From assembly GCA_031281485.1 (NCBI GenBank), contig JAITFI010000007.1, positions 1-50,527 of the forward strand: a stretch of DNA of 50,527 nt, read 5' to 3'. Shown here piece after piece: positions 34,122 to 43,506 of this stretch. The DNA is from Chitinispirillales bacterium. Its GTDB lineage: Bacteria; Fibrobacterota; Chitinivibrionia; Chitinivibrionales; Chitinispirillaceae. The notes beneath the pieces are model-generated. The model ran no database searches. It was given only the letters and a program-made list of their open reading frames with translations, and was not told the origin of the DNA. The translations under genes were made by a program, and so were the position numbers. Numbering within the stretch: the first letter of the stretch is position 1; each line of letters begins with the position of its first letter.

Positions 34122-34604
34122 ATGGCGACACCATACATATACAACAACACCGCGATACGGCTTACCGGCATTGCCGCCGGCGGTGTTAAGTCAAAAGGCA
34201 AAAGCCAAAGCAGAAGCAAAGGCGACGATATCGGCATTGCGCAACCCGTAGTCCGCTTGCGCAGCGTCCTTATAGGCATTTGCGCTCTCGCCGTTTGCAT
34301 GATCGGTCCGTTGGTTTTAGTATGGACGCAATCGTACATCAATCAGGTTTCTTTGCGCCTCGAAAGCAAAACCGAGGCGCTTGCCGCGGTTAACAGCGAG
34401 ATTACCGCCCTTAATTTAGAGTGCGGGCGTCTATCCTCTACTGCCCGTATAGAGCGTATAGCGCGGGCGCGTGGGCTTGAGTATCCGATGTCAGGACAAA
34501 TAGAAGTATGGGAGGTGCGAATGCCGCAATCGGGGGAAAGTGGGTTGTTCGCATATTTAAAGCAAACCTTTTTCGGGAGCGATAAATCAGGTGGCCCCCT
34601 ATAA
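34122..34604 (+). CDS. ftsL: Cell division protein FtsL
   Basis: 160 aa, FtsL by position and layout. A basic cytoplasmic N-terminus (about 50 residues) leads to one TM segment (LIGICALAVCMIGPLVLVW), then a periplasmic coiled coil (SLRLESKTEALAAVNSEITALN) and the family end RIERIARARGLEYPMSGQIEVW. It sits in the divisome with FtsB and FtsQ. ATG 34122 has GGGGGA 5 nt upstream; 34110 is an alternative. It overlaps ftsI by 14 nt. Confidence 0.88.
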   Translation: MATPYIYNNTAIRLTGIAAGGVKSKGKSQSRSKGDDIGIAQPVVRLRSVLIGICALAVCMIGPLVLVWTQSYINQVSLRLESKTEALAAVNSEITALNLECGRLSSTARIERIARARGLEYPMSGQIEVWEVRMPQSGESGLFAYLKQTFFGSDKSGGPL

Positions 34605-36537
34605 GGCGCGCGTTATTGCCGTATCGGTGTTTCTCGTAATATTCTTTCTGGCGGTCGCCGGGAAGCTCTTTACGATACAAATTTTAGACGGTGGGAAGTA
34701 CGCCTTGAACAGCAAAATGCAAGCACAGAAGCGCAGGATTTTGAACGCGCACCGCGGGGACATCTACGACCGCCGCGGGCGTCAGCTTGCCGTCGGCGTA
34801 CCCGGCGGGCGGGTTGCGCTTGGTTTGGACGTGCTCGGTGTTGAGGAGGCGGCCGGCAAGGCGGTATTGCAGCGGGTGTATCCTATGGGCGAGGTTGCGG
34901 GCCCTCTTTTGGGATATGTGGGCAAAGACGGTTACGGGCTTGGCGGAGCGGAGTTCGCGTTTGATCACTACCTCCGCGGCGAAGACGGCTGGGAAATGGT
35001 TCATCGGGACGGAAAGCAGAGAATGTACAGGAAGATCGGGATGCCGGGTAAGGAACCGAAGGACGGGGCCGACCTCTATTTGACCATTGATGTCAATTTG
35101 CAGAAGATCGTTCACTCAGTTCTCAAGCAGACTGTGGAATCTCTGAACGCCAAGGGCGCGATGTGCATTGTGATGGATCCCCGTACGGGCAAAATCCTCG
35201 CAATGGCCAACGAACCGTCGTTCAACCCGAATATCCCATCGTCGTACTCTCTTACGGACAGGCAGAACAAGCCTATAAGTTTGATATACGAACCCGGTTC
35301 GACGTTCAAAGCGGTTACGGCATCCGTGGCGTTGCAGGAGGGCGCGTACGCCGAGAACGATCTGATAAACGGCAACAACGGCACTTTCGAAATATACGGC
35401 GATACGATAAGAGACGATTCGCGCCAAGGGCTTATCACCTTTTCGAAGGCGCTCGCGGTATCGAGCAACGTGTGCTTCGCCCAGATAGCCAGCGGGTTCA
35501 AGAACGATCTTTTCTACCGCTACGTGAGGGATTTCGGTTTCGGCGCCAAGACCGGAATTGCGCTTCCGGGCGAGGAGGGCGGCATACTGCGTCCGGCGAA
35601 CACTTGGTCGGGGCGCACGAGAGTGAGTATCGCTTTCGGATACGAAGTCTCGGCGACATTTTTGCAGATGATGTTGGCATACGCGGCCGTGGCCAACGGC
35701 GGCGTCTTGCTCACGCCTATTATCTGCGAACGGATAGAGAAAAAGAACGGGACGACGGCGGAGCCCGCTAAGGTCAGGCCCGTGCGCCGGGTGATCTCCG
35801 AGGAGACGGCGCGCAGATTGCGTAAGATGATGCAGAATGTCGTGGAAAACGGTACCGGCAAACAGGCGGTAATTCCCGGTATCCCCGTTGGCGGGAAGAC
35901 GGGTACGAGCCGCAAGTCGGAAGCCGGCAGTTACACGAAGCAGAGGCACTGGTCGTCGTTCATCGGTTTCCTGCCGGTCGATGAGCCCTCGCTGCTGTGC
36001 GGCGTGGTGATAGACGAGCCTGCCGGCGGCACAGGCGGCGGCGCGGCGGCGGCCCCCGCGTTCAGAAAAATAATGTCGCTGGCGCTGGCGCACCCGGAGT
36101 TCGATCTAAGCGATAAAATCCTGAAACCGGCCGCCGTGCAAGACACGCAAAGCCGTCAGATCAAACTGCCGGATTTCTCAGGCCGCAAAACAGTAACGGT
36201 AACCGCGCAGTTAGACAGTATGAAGATAGCCTTTAGAATAGTGGGCGACGGCAATATCGTACGCCACCAAACCCCGCCCTCCGGCACTTTCACCGAAAAC
36301 AGGGTAGGCGAGGTAGTGCTCTTTACAGACGAGAATCAGCAGACGTACGACGGCGCGGTAAAAGTAATACCCGACGGCATAGGAAAAGAACTGAGGGACG
36401 CGTTCAACATATTCAACGCCAAAGGAATCCCGATCTACGCGGTTGGTAGCGGAAAGGTGTTAAAACAAAGCATAGCGCCCGGAGTTATAATGAGTAAAGC
36501 CGTGGTGTGTACATTATATTGTGATAGAAAAAAGTAG
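34591..36537 (+). CDS. ftsI: Division transpeptidase FtsI (PBP) with PASTA domains
   Basis: 648 aa, class B penicillin-binding protein for septal peptidoglycan. One N-terminal TM segment (VIAVSVFLVIFFLAVAGKL), a dimerisation domain (NAHRGDIYDRRGRQLA), and a transpeptidase with PGSTFK (catalytic Ser near residue 237), SSN (about 291) and KTGT (about 435). Two PASTA-like domains end the protein (IKLPDFSGRKTVTVTAQLD and VIPDGIGKELRDAFNIFNAKG), a SpoVD/Gram-positive-like feature. The start is GTG, inside the ftsL end (14-nt overlap). The gap to murE contains an inverted repeat. Confidence 0.93.
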   Translation: MAPYKARVIAVSVFLVIFFLAVAGKLFTIQILDGGKYALNSKMQAQKRRILNAHRGDIYDRRGRQLAVGVPGGRVALGLDVLGVEEAAGKAVLQRVYPMGEVAGPLLGYVGKDGYGLGGAEFAFDHYLRGEDGWEMVHRDGKQRMYRKIGMPGKEPKDGADLYLTIDVNLQKIVHSVLKQTVESLNAKGAMCIVMDPRTGKILAMANEPSFNPNIPSSYSLTDRQNKPISLIYEPGSTFKAVTASVALQEGAYAENDLINGNNGTFEIYGDTIRDDSRQGLITFSKALAVSSNVCFAQIASGFKNDLFYRYVRDFGFGAKTGIALPGEEGGILRPANTWSGRTRVSIAFGYEVSATFLQMMLAYAAVANGGVLLTPIICERIEKKNGTTAEPAKVRPVRRVISEETARRLRKMMQNVVENGTGKQAVIPGIPVGGKTGTSRKSEAGSYTKQRHWSSFIGFLPVDEPSLLCGVVIDEPAGGTGGGAAAAPAFRKIMSLALAHPEFDLSDKILKPAAVQDTQSRQIKLPDFSGRKTVTVTAQLDSMKIAFRIVGDGNIVRHQTPPSGTFTENRVGEVVLFTDENQQTYDGAVKVIPDGIGKELRDAFNIFNAKGIPIYAVGSGKVLKQSIAPGVIMSKAVVCTLYCDRKK

Positions 36538-36540
36538 CGG

Positions 36541-36603
36541 ATTCGACTTCGCTCAGCCGCCTTTGTTGCAAGGGGAACGGTCACTGAGTGAAGTCGAAGT
36601 GAC
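36541..36603. repeat. Inverted repeat between ftsI and murE
   Basis: TTCGACTTCGCTCAG near 36543 and CTGAGTGAAGTCGAA near 36583 form a 15-bp stem with one G-T pair and a loop of about 25 nt. Immediately flanking bases do not continue the pairing. It has no T-run, so it is not a classical terminator. It may be a small mobile element. Confidence 0.75.
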
Positions 36604-36653
36604 CTGACGTTGGAATGGAATATGTTTTTTACGTTGATAAGGAAGATGCGGCC

Positions 36654-38132
36654 ATGAAATTTCGTGAACTATTAAACGTTTCCGGTATAAACGTGACCGC
36701 CGACGGCGGGTCCGGCGATCCTGTCATATCCGACATCGCCTACGACTCCCGTAACGTCAAGCCCGGCTCGCTCTACGTTGCGGTTCCCGGTACGAAGGTT
36801 CACGGCGACACTTTTATCGAATCGGCAATAAAAAACGGGGCGGCGGCGGTTGTCTCTGAAAACGGTCAAGATCAATTGTCAACCCCGTGGGCTAAGGTTT
36901 CAGACGTTAGGGTTGCCTTGGGGAAGTTAGGTATAGCACGTTGGGGAATTGATATGGAAAGGCTGACTATGGTCGGCGTTACCGGTACCAATGGTAAGAC
37001 TACGACCGTCAGCCTCTTCAAAAATTTGTTTGACCGCGTATACGGCAAGGAGTGTTCGTGGCTGTTTGGGACAATAGCGAATGTTTTGGGAAATGATACG
37101 GTAGGCGCGTCGCACACCACGCCTGAGGCGGTCGATATATTCAGGCTTATCAATAACGCGAAGGTTAAACCTGAGAGTTTGGTAATGGAAGTGTCCTCCC
37201 ACGCGTTGGCGCTGAAGCGTGTGGCCGGGATAAAGTTTAATGTTTCGGTGTGGACGAATCTGACGCAGGATCATTTAGACTTTCACAAGTCGATGGAGGA
37301 GTACTACGCGGCGAAGAAGCGGTTATTCGTTGATTGCGATTACATTAAGCGAGATTGGTGCGGCGTAATAAATGTTGACGACGAATACGGCCAAAAGCTT
37401 TATTCGGAGTTGAAATCGGCGAATATGATGACTTACGGTTACGGGAGAAGCGACAACGCCGATGTTAAGATAACCGGCTGGAAGTGCGATTGGGGCGGCA
37501 CGTCGGTCGATATTGAGTTTAGAGATAAAAAATTCGCCTTTACAAGCCCGTTGCGTGGATTCTTTAACGTTTATAATATGACGGCTATGATCACCGGGGC
37601 GTTTGCGTTGGGGATTGACGTTAAAGTAATAAAAGAGGCGTTGTCGTCAATGCCTATAGTATCCGGACGGATGGACATTGTTGATATTGATGCGCCGTTT
37701 ACGGTTGTGGTGGACTACGCGCACACGCCTGACGCTCTGGTAAATGTTTTAAAAACGTGCGAGGAATTAACGACCGGAAGAGTGATCTGCGTCTTCGGTT
37801 GCGGCGGCGACAGAGACAAGACGAAGCGCCCGCTTATGGCCAAAGCGGTGGCAGAGAATAGCGATCACGCTGTGGTAACGTCGGACAATCCGCGCAGCGA
37901 GGAACCGGAAGCGATAATTAATGATATATTAAAGGGTATGCCGCAAGGTTTCTCGTATAAGGTTATGGCTGATAGAAGAGAGGCGATAAAAATAGCGTTA
38001 AGCGAAGCGAAAGAGAATGATTGCGTGGTAATAGCTGGTAAAGGGCACGAAAATTATCAAGAAGTCAAGGGTGTGAAGAATGAATTTGATGATAGGGTGG
38101 AGGCGGTTAAGGCGTATAAGGAGATGTGTTAA
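36654..38132 (+). CDS. murE: UDP-MurNAc-tripeptide ligase MurE (meso-DAP adding)
   Basis: MurE, 492 aa, cytoplasmic. ATP-binding GVTGTNGKTTT, the central domain with HTTPEAVDI and EVSSHALALKRVAG, and the C-terminal domain with VVDYAHTPDALVNVLK. TSDNPRSEEPEAI carries the DNPR motif (about residue 411) diagnostic for meso-diaminopimelate, so the peptidoglycan should be the meso-DAP type. ATG 36654 has AAGGAAG 8 nt upstream. It abuts murF, whose TTG start follows the stop directly. Confidence 0.97.
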   Translation: MKFRELLNVSGINVTADGGSGDPVISDIAYDSRNVKPGSLYVAVPGTKVHGDTFIESAIKNGAAAVVSENGQDQLSTPWAKVSDVRVALGKLGIARWGIDMERLTMVGVTGTNGKTTTVSLFKNLFDRVYGKECSWLFGTIANVLGNDTVGASHTTPEAVDIFRLINNAKVKPESLVMEVSSHALALKRVAGIKFNVSVWTNLTQDHLDFHKSMEEYYAAKKRLFVDCDYIKRDWCGVINVDDEYGQKLYSELKSANMMTYGYGRSDNADVKITGWKCDWGGTSVDIEFRDKKFAFTSPLRGFFNVYNMTAMITGAFALGIDVKVIKEALSSMPIVSGRMDIVDIDAPFTVVVDYAHTPDALVNVLKTCEELTTGRVICVFGCGGDRDKTKRPLMAKAVAENSDHAVVTSDNPRSEEPEAIINDILKGMPQGFSYKVMADRREAIKIALSEAKENDCVVIAGKGHENYQEVKGVKNEFDDRVEAVKAYKEMC

Positions 38133-39536
38133 TTGCGTATCAATGATAACAAAACACCGCTAACAGTAGGCGACCTGATCGACTGGTCATCCGGAAAGTC
38201 CGACCTTTCCGAGACTGCTCGTAAGCGTAAGGTAGCCACTGTTTGGAACGATTCGCGCAAAGTCACATCCGAGAGCGGCGGCGATGTATTTATCGCTTTG
38301 CGCAGCGATACCGACGACGGCCACCGTTACGTTGAGTCGGCGTTTAAAAGCGGCGCTATCGCGGCTATTGTTGATAAAAAGGGGATTTCCGCTGTTCCTG
38401 AAAAGTATCGTGGCAAATGTATAATTGTAAGCGATACGTTGAAATCAATACAGAAAGCGGCGGCTCGTTATCGCAAAGAGATGGGTTTGTTAGTCGTCGG
38501 TATCACAGGCTCGAACGGCAAAACGACCACGCGCAGTTTTATCTCGGCGGTTCTGAGAAGCGCCGTGAAAGTGGGCGAGACCTATACAAATTGGAATAAT
38601 CACATCGGCGTCCCGCAGAGCATACTGAGGTTCGACGGCGACGAGTGGGCCGGTGTTTTGGAGATGGGGGCAAACCACGTGGGCGAGATCGGTCCGCTCA
38701 CAAAGATTTGCAGGCCTGACATCGCGGTTATCACGAATATCGGCTACGCCCACGTCGGGCTTTTCGGATCGCTCGGCAAGACGACGGAGGCCAAGTTTGA
38801 GATCGCGGAGGGATTGGGCCGTAGCGGGTTCATGTTGCTCAATGGGGATGACAGCCGGTTGGCGAATGGGGCTCGGAAGCGCGGGCTCAAGTCGATCTTA
38901 TTCGGAACGTCGCCTAAATGCGGAGTTCGGGCGCGGAATATAGCGGTGAATGAGCAGGGGGTGAAGTTTACCGTTGACGGATGCGAGTACGAGATGTCAA
39001 TGCCGGGCAGGCACTTTATATACTGCGCGTTGCCGGCCATACACATAGCTAAGCGGTGCGGGATAGCGGACGAGGCGGTGCAAGAGGTGATTGCGTCCCT
39101 AAAACCGGTAACGCTTAGGGGAAAGTTGGAGATGAAGAAGGGCGTACGGTTTATAGTGGATTGTTACAACGCCAATCCGTCGTCTATGAGCAACGCGGCA
39201 AAATATCTGGCTGACGTTACTCCGAACGCGGCGGAGAGGGCGGCGGTCGTCGGGGATATGTATGAACTGGGGCGGTACACTGATCGGTTGCATGTTAAAT
39301 TGGGCGAGGAGCTGGTAAAAAAGGCGGATGTTCGGAAGATTATCGCGGTAGGGAAGTTTTCGGAGTTGGTTAAGGAGGGGGCGGTGAAGGCCGGGTTATC
39401 GGCAAAAGAGATATTTTCGGCGGACGACGCGGACGCGGCGGTCAGTATTTGCCGGTCGGTATTGAAAAATGGTGATACTGTATTGCTTAAAGGATCGCGT
39501 GGGGTGGGATTGGAGAAGGTATTCGAGTCGTTTTGA
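38133..39536 (+). CDS. murF: UDP-MurNAc-pentapeptide synthetase MurF
   Basis: MurF, 467 aa, adds D-Ala-D-Ala to the tripeptide. VGITGSNGKTTTRSFI (ATP), LEMGANHVGEIGPLTKICRPDIAVITNIGYAH and FIVDCYNANPSSMSNA are the family motifs. The start is TTG at 38133, with AAGGAGA 8 nt upstream inside the end of murE. In most dcw clusters mraY follows; here the next gene is murD, 61 bp on. Confidence 0.97.
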   Translation: MRINDNKTPLTVGDLIDWSSGKSDLSETARKRKVATVWNDSRKVTSESGGDVFIALRSDTDDGHRYVESAFKSGAIAAIVDKKGISAVPEKYRGKCIIVSDTLKSIQKAAARYRKEMGLLVVGITGSNGKTTTRSFISAVLRSAVKVGETYTNWNNHIGVPQSILRFDGDEWAGVLEMGANHVGEIGPLTKICRPDIAVITNIGYAHVGLFGSLGKTTEAKFEIAEGLGRSGFMLLNGDDSRLANGARKRGLKSILFGTSPKCGVRARNIAVNEQGVKFTVDGCEYEMSMPGRHFIYCALPAIHIAKRCGIADEAVQEVIASLKPVTLRGKLEMKKGVRFIVDCYNANPSSMSNAAKYLADVTPNAAERAAVVGDMYELGRYTDRLHVKLGEELVKKADVRKIIAVGKFSELVKEGAVKAGLSAKEIFSADDADAAVSICRSVLKNGDTVLLKGSRGVGLEKVFESF

Positions 39537-39538
39537 TG

Positions 39539-39567
39539 TTGATATCTTGTCAATAAGTGCCTATAAT
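39539..39567 (+). promoter_or_regulatory. Internal promoter before murD
   Basis: TTGATA at 39539-39544, 17-bp spacer, perfect TATAAT at 39562-39567. It overlaps the last base pairs after the murF stop and would drive murD-ftsW-murC-ftsQ. It lies where mraY would be expected. Confidence 0.7.
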
Positions 39568-39597
39568 TATAGTAGGGGATAGCGAGAGGAAATTGCC

Positions 39598-40992
39598 ATG
39601 TCAGACGACATTATAAACAATACGCCGAAAAGCGTGGCTGTGATCGGCGCCGCCAAGAGCGGTGTCGCCGTGGCTAGGTATTTTCTCTCTAGAGCAAGTC
39701 GCGTCTTTATCAGCGACGTTTGCGATCGCGGGCGTCTTGACGGTATTTTGCGCGAAAATAAATTGGATGGGGGCGATTTGCTTGAGAGCGAGGCGGGCGG
39801 GCATACGGACAAGATATTGGAGAGCGAACTGATCATTTTGTCGCCGGGCGTGCGTAGCGATTTGGATGTTCTCAAATCGGCGGCGAATAAAGGAATACCG
39901 GTGTGGTCGGAGATGGAACTTGGGTATAGGGTTTCCGCGGCGCCGTTCTTGGCTGTTACGGGGTCGTCCGGTAAGAGCACCACCGTGTCGCTTTTGGCCT
40001 CGGCGATGAAAGCCGCAGGGTTTGAGACGGCGCTTGCCGGAAATATCGGGACGCCTGTGATAGAGGTTACGCCGCCGCTGTCGGAGAAGGCGGTCGTCGT
40101 AGCCGAGGTCTCCAGTTTCCAGTTGGAGGCTATTGATAAATTCAAGCCAAAGGTCGCGGCGGTCATAAATTTGATGAAGAACCATCTCGACCGCTACGCG
40201 TGTGAGGACGACTATTACAACGCCAAGAAACTCATTGCCAAAAACTTGACGATGAGTGAATATCTTGTGCTGAACGCGGATGATTCGCGTTTGTCGCGGT
40301 GGGCGGAGGAGTTTAAGGGGCAGACAAAGATATTCATGTTCAGCTCGCGTGATTGCGGCGGGGATTGCGTGTATCTTTCGGGTAAAGGTATTAATTACCG
40401 TATGAACGGGAAGTCCGGCGTGATTATTGAAGATACGGCGGCTATGAGGATTGCGGGGAGGCACAATTACATAAACGCTTGCGCGGCTGCGGCTGTTGCG
40501 CTCTGCGCCGGGGCGGATCCGAAACTCATCGGGCGCGGGCTCTGCGAGTTCGGCGGGCTGCCGCACCGGTTGGAGCTTGTAGGCGAGGTGGGCGGCGTGT
40601 CGTTTTATAACGACAGCAAATCGACCACCGCCGAGTCGATAGAGTGCGCCGTTAAAGCTTTCGGTTCTAAAGTAGTGCTGATAGCGGGCGGCAAGGACAA
40701 GGGCTGCGATTTTGCGTCCATAGTCGATTCTGTCCGTAAAAACGTTAAGAGTATAATACTTATAGGGGAGGCGAAGGAGAGGATGGCCGCCGTGTGGGAC
40801 GGCGTCGCCCCTATTACGAAAGCGGCGACGCTTGAGGAGGCCGTCGATATAGCTTTCAAAAACGCGGTTAGCGGCGAGCAAGTCGTCTTCTCGCCGGGGT
40901 GTTCCAGCTTCGACATGTTCCGCAACTTTGAGCACCGCGGCGACATGTTTCGGGAAACAGTAAACCGTCTTGCTTCGCGAAAGGCGTATTGA
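39598..40992 (+). CDS. murD: UDP-MurNAc-L-alanine:D-glutamate ligase MurD
   Basis: MurD, 464 aa, cytoplasmic. A Rossmann-like N-terminus (VAVIGAAKSGVAVARYF), ATP loop AVTGSSGKSTTVSLL, AEVSSFQLEAIDKFKPKVAAVIN, NHLDRY, GGLPHRLELVGEVGGVSFYNDSKSTTAES and LIAGGKDKG are diagnostic. Start ATG 39598 follows GAGAGGAA. The internal promoter 30 bp upstream makes it the first gene of a sub-operon. Confidence 0.97.
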   Translation: MSDDIINNTPKSVAVIGAAKSGVAVARYFLSRASRVFISDVCDRGRLDGILRENKLDGGDLLESEAGGHTDKILESELIILSPGVRSDLDVLKSAANKGIPVWSEMELGYRVSAAPFLAVTGSSGKSTTVSLLASAMKAAGFETALAGNIGTPVIEVTPPLSEKAVVVAEVSSFQLEAIDKFKPKVAAVINLMKNHLDRYACEDDYYNAKKLIAKNLTMSEYLVLNADDSRLSRWAEEFKGQTKIFMFSSRDCGGDCVYLSGKGINYRMNGKSGVIIEDTAAMRIAGRHNYINACAAAAVALCAGADPKLIGRGLCEFGGLPHRLELVGEVGGVSFYNDSKSTTAESIECAVKAFGSKVVLIAGGKDKGCDFASIVDSVRKNVKSIILIGEAKERMAAVWDGVAPITKAATLEEAVDIAFKNAVSGEQVVFSPGCSSFDMFRNFEHRGDMFRETVNRLASRKAY

Positions 40993-40996
40993 TACT

Positions 40997-42148
40997 ATGA
41001 TCTCAAGAGTCGCGAAGATGGATGTCGGGCTGTTCGTGGCGACGCTCTTACTCTTGGGTTTGGGCATCGTTCTCGTGTACAGTTCCTCTTTCGCCGTGGC
41101 CTACGGCAAGAACTTAGGCGAGAACTATTTCCTGTTCCGTCAAATAACCAGAGCGCTTATCGCCGTTTTGCTCTTCACGGTTTTTATCAACGTAGACTAC
41201 CGTTTCTTAAGCAAGTACGGCGGATTTATCTATATATGCGCGCTTGTCCTTCTCGCGGGCGTGTTGTTTTTGCCGGAGAGTCAGGCGGTAAACGGCGCGA
41301 AACGCTGGATTACGCTCTTCGGCGTTAGGTTTCAGGTCTCCGATTTCGCGCGTATGGCGCTCATTATCTTTCTCGCCAAGAAATGCGGCGACGACGGCGC
41401 CGAGTTTGACGGCTGGCGGTCGCTTATTCCGCACTACGTACGCATAGGCGTGATATGCGCCCTTGTGGTGTTGGAGCCGGATTTCTCCACGTGCGTGATA
41501 ATCGCCGGCATAGCGCTTGCCATGCTTTTCGTGGCCGGAGTCAGGCCGCGTTATCTATTGGCGACGGGGTTAGCCATACTGCCCATTGTAGTGATCCTGA
41601 TAAAGAGCGCGCCGTATAGAATGAAGCGATTGGCCGGTTTCATAAACATGCAGGAACAGGGGCAAGGCGCCGGTTACCAAGTCACCCAATCTATCGTCGG
41701 CCTCGGGCGCGGCGGGTTCTTTGGGGCGGGGCTCGGCAAAGGCGAGCAGAAATATTTCTATCTGCCGGAACCGCACACAGACTTCATACTATCCGTCCTA
41801 GGAGAGGAATTCGGTTTCATAGGCGTAATGTTGGTTCTGTTAATTTTCGCGTTTATAGTCTATAGAGGGTTCAGCATCTCTTTGAACGCTCCCGACCGCA
41901 CCGGACAAGTCATGGCCTTCGGGTTCACGATGGCGATCGCGTTGTATATGCTTATACACGCGTCTGTGGTCACGGGTTTGCTTCCGCCCACCGGCGTTCC
42001 GATGCCATTTTTAAGTTACGGCGGAATGAGTCTGATATTCACAATGTCGAGCGTGGGAATACTGCTCAACATATCGAGTCATATAAAAACGGATAGTGTT
42101 TCTATGGCCGCGCCCGCGAGACCGAAACGAAAGGCGCTGCGAACATGA
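40997..42148 (+). CDS. ftsW: Division lipid II glycosyltransferase FtsW
   Basis: FtsW, 383 aa, SEDS family with about 10 TM segments; polymerises septal glycan with FtsI. VYSSSFAVAYG, VNGAKRWITLFGVRFQVSDFARMALI, GAGYQVTQSIVGLGRGGFFGAGLGKGEQKYFYLPEPHTDFI and GVPMPFLSYGGMSLI are signatures. ATG 40997 lies 4 nt after the murD stop and is preferred to a TTG at 40970, which would overlap murD. It overlaps murC by ATGA; murG, usual at this point, is absent. Confidence 0.96.
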   Translation: MISRVAKMDVGLFVATLLLLGLGIVLVYSSSFAVAYGKNLGENYFLFRQITRALIAVLLFTVFINVDYRFLSKYGGFIYICALVLLAGVLFLPESQAVNGAKRWITLFGVRFQVSDFARMALIIFLAKKCGDDGAEFDGWRSLIPHYVRIGVICALVVLEPDFSTCVIIAGIALAMLFVAGVRPRYLLATGLAILPIVVILIKSAPYRMKRLAGFINMQEQGQGAGYQVTQSIVGLGRGGFFGAGLGKGEQKYFYLPEPHTDFILSVLGEEFGFIGVMLVLLIFAFIVYRGFSISLNAPDRTGQVMAFGFTMAIALYMLIHASVVTGLLPPTGVPMPFLSYGGMSLIFTMSSVGILLNISSHIKTDSVSMAAPARPKRKALRT

Positions 42149-43506
42149 GACCGTTTACAAAGAAAATACACATGGTCGGAATCGGCGGGGCCGGAATGAG
42201 CCCCTTAGCCGAGGTATTGCGGTCGCGCGGACACACCGTGACCGGAAGCGACCGCGCTGTCTCCGACGCGTCGCGCCGCTTGGAAACGCTGGGGATAACG
42301 GTGCAGTACGACCACGAGCCGAATTTGGTAAAGGTGGCGGAACTGCTCGTCTATTCCAGCGCGGTCAGAGAGGATAATCCGGAGAGACGGTACGCTGTTG
42401 ACAACGGTATTCCTGAGATAAGAAGGGCCGAGGTGCTGGGTGATATTATGCGGTCGAATTTCACGGTATGCGTGGCTGGAACGCACGGAAAGACCACTAC
42501 CACATCTCTTATAGGAACGGTATTGACAGACGCGAAAATATCGCCCACAGTCCTTGTCGGCGGAATGTTGCGAAGCGTAGGGTCGCACGCGATAGTGGGC
42601 GACGGCGGCATAGTAGTGGCCGAGGCCGACGAGTACGACAGATCGTTTTTGGCTATGTACCCGACTATGGCGGTGATCACGAATATAGAGGCCGACCACT
42701 TAGATTGTTACGCCGGCTTGGACGACATAAAGGACGCTTTCGTGGAGTTTACCGATAGGGTACCCTTTGACGGAGCGGTTATCGCCTGTATTGACGACGC
42801 CGGCGTGCGTAGCATATTGCCGCGGATCCGCAGGAGTGTGTTTACCTACGGAACCGACAGCCGGGCGGATTTCCGGGCCGTAGACATAAAGTTCAACGGT
42901 GAACGGACGGAATTTAGCGTAGTGTACAAGAGAGGGCTCGAAATAGGGCACGTGTCGATAGGCATTCCGGGAATGCACAATGTTATGAATACGCTCGCCG
43001 CGCTTGCCGTGGCTACCGAAACGGACATAAGATTCTCCGTAGCCGCCGACAGCGTCTCAAGATTCTTGGGGGTTAAAAGGCGCTTTGAGGTCGTAGGCGG
43101 CGTTGACGGGGTTACCGTTGTGGACGATTACGCGCACCACCCCGGAGAGATAGCCGCCACGATAGCGGCGGCGCGCAGCCGAGGTTACAAGAGAGTGGCG
43201 GTGGTCTTCCAACCGCATTTATACTCTCGCACCCGCGACTTCATGGATCAATTCGCGGCGTCGCTTGGCGCCGCCGATTTGGTTGTGGTTACGGATATCT
43301 ATAAAGCCAGAGAGCAGCCGATTCCGGGAGTGCGCGCGGAAGATATTGTCGGCAAGATAAACGCGGTTGAAGCGTATTATGTTAAGGACAAGAGCGGCGT
43401 GATAGACGTGTTGCGTGGTAAAGTTAATAGCGGCGATGTGTTGATATTCATGGGAGCCGGGGATATTTGGGAAGTCGGAAAGGAGTTTGTGGGAGGAGTA
43501 ATATGA
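42145..43506 (+). CDS. murC: UDP-MurNAc:L-alanine ligase MurC
   Basis: MurC, 453 aa. IHMVGIGGAGMSPLAEVL, the ATP loop CVAGTHGKTTTTSLIG, VAEADEYDRSFL, VVDDYAHHPGEIAATI and VFQPHLYSRTRDF identify it. Coupled to ftsW and to ftsQ by 4-nt overlaps on both sides, so ftsW-murC-ftsQ form a tightly coupled unit. Confidence 0.97.
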   Translation: MRPFTKKIHMVGIGGAGMSPLAEVLRSRGHTVTGSDRAVSDASRRLETLGITVQYDHEPNLVKVAELLVYSSAVREDNPERRYAVDNGIPEIRRAEVLGDIMRSNFTVCVAGTHGKTTTTSLIGTVLTDAKISPTVLVGGMLRSVGSHAIVGDGGIVVAEADEYDRSFLAMYPTMAVITNIEADHLDCYAGLDDIKDAFVEFTDRVPFDGAVIACIDDAGVRSILPRIRRSVFTYGTDSRADFRAVDIKFNGERTEFSVVYKRGLEIGHVSIGIPGMHNVMNTLAALAVATETDIRFSVAADSVSRFLGVKRRFEVVGGVDGVTVVDDYAHHPGEIAATIAAARSRGYKRVAVVFQPHLYSRTRDFMDQFAASLGAADLVVVTDIYKAREQPIPGVRAEDIVGKINAVEAYYVKDKSGVIDVLRGKVNSGDVLIFMGAGDIWEVGKEFVGGVI

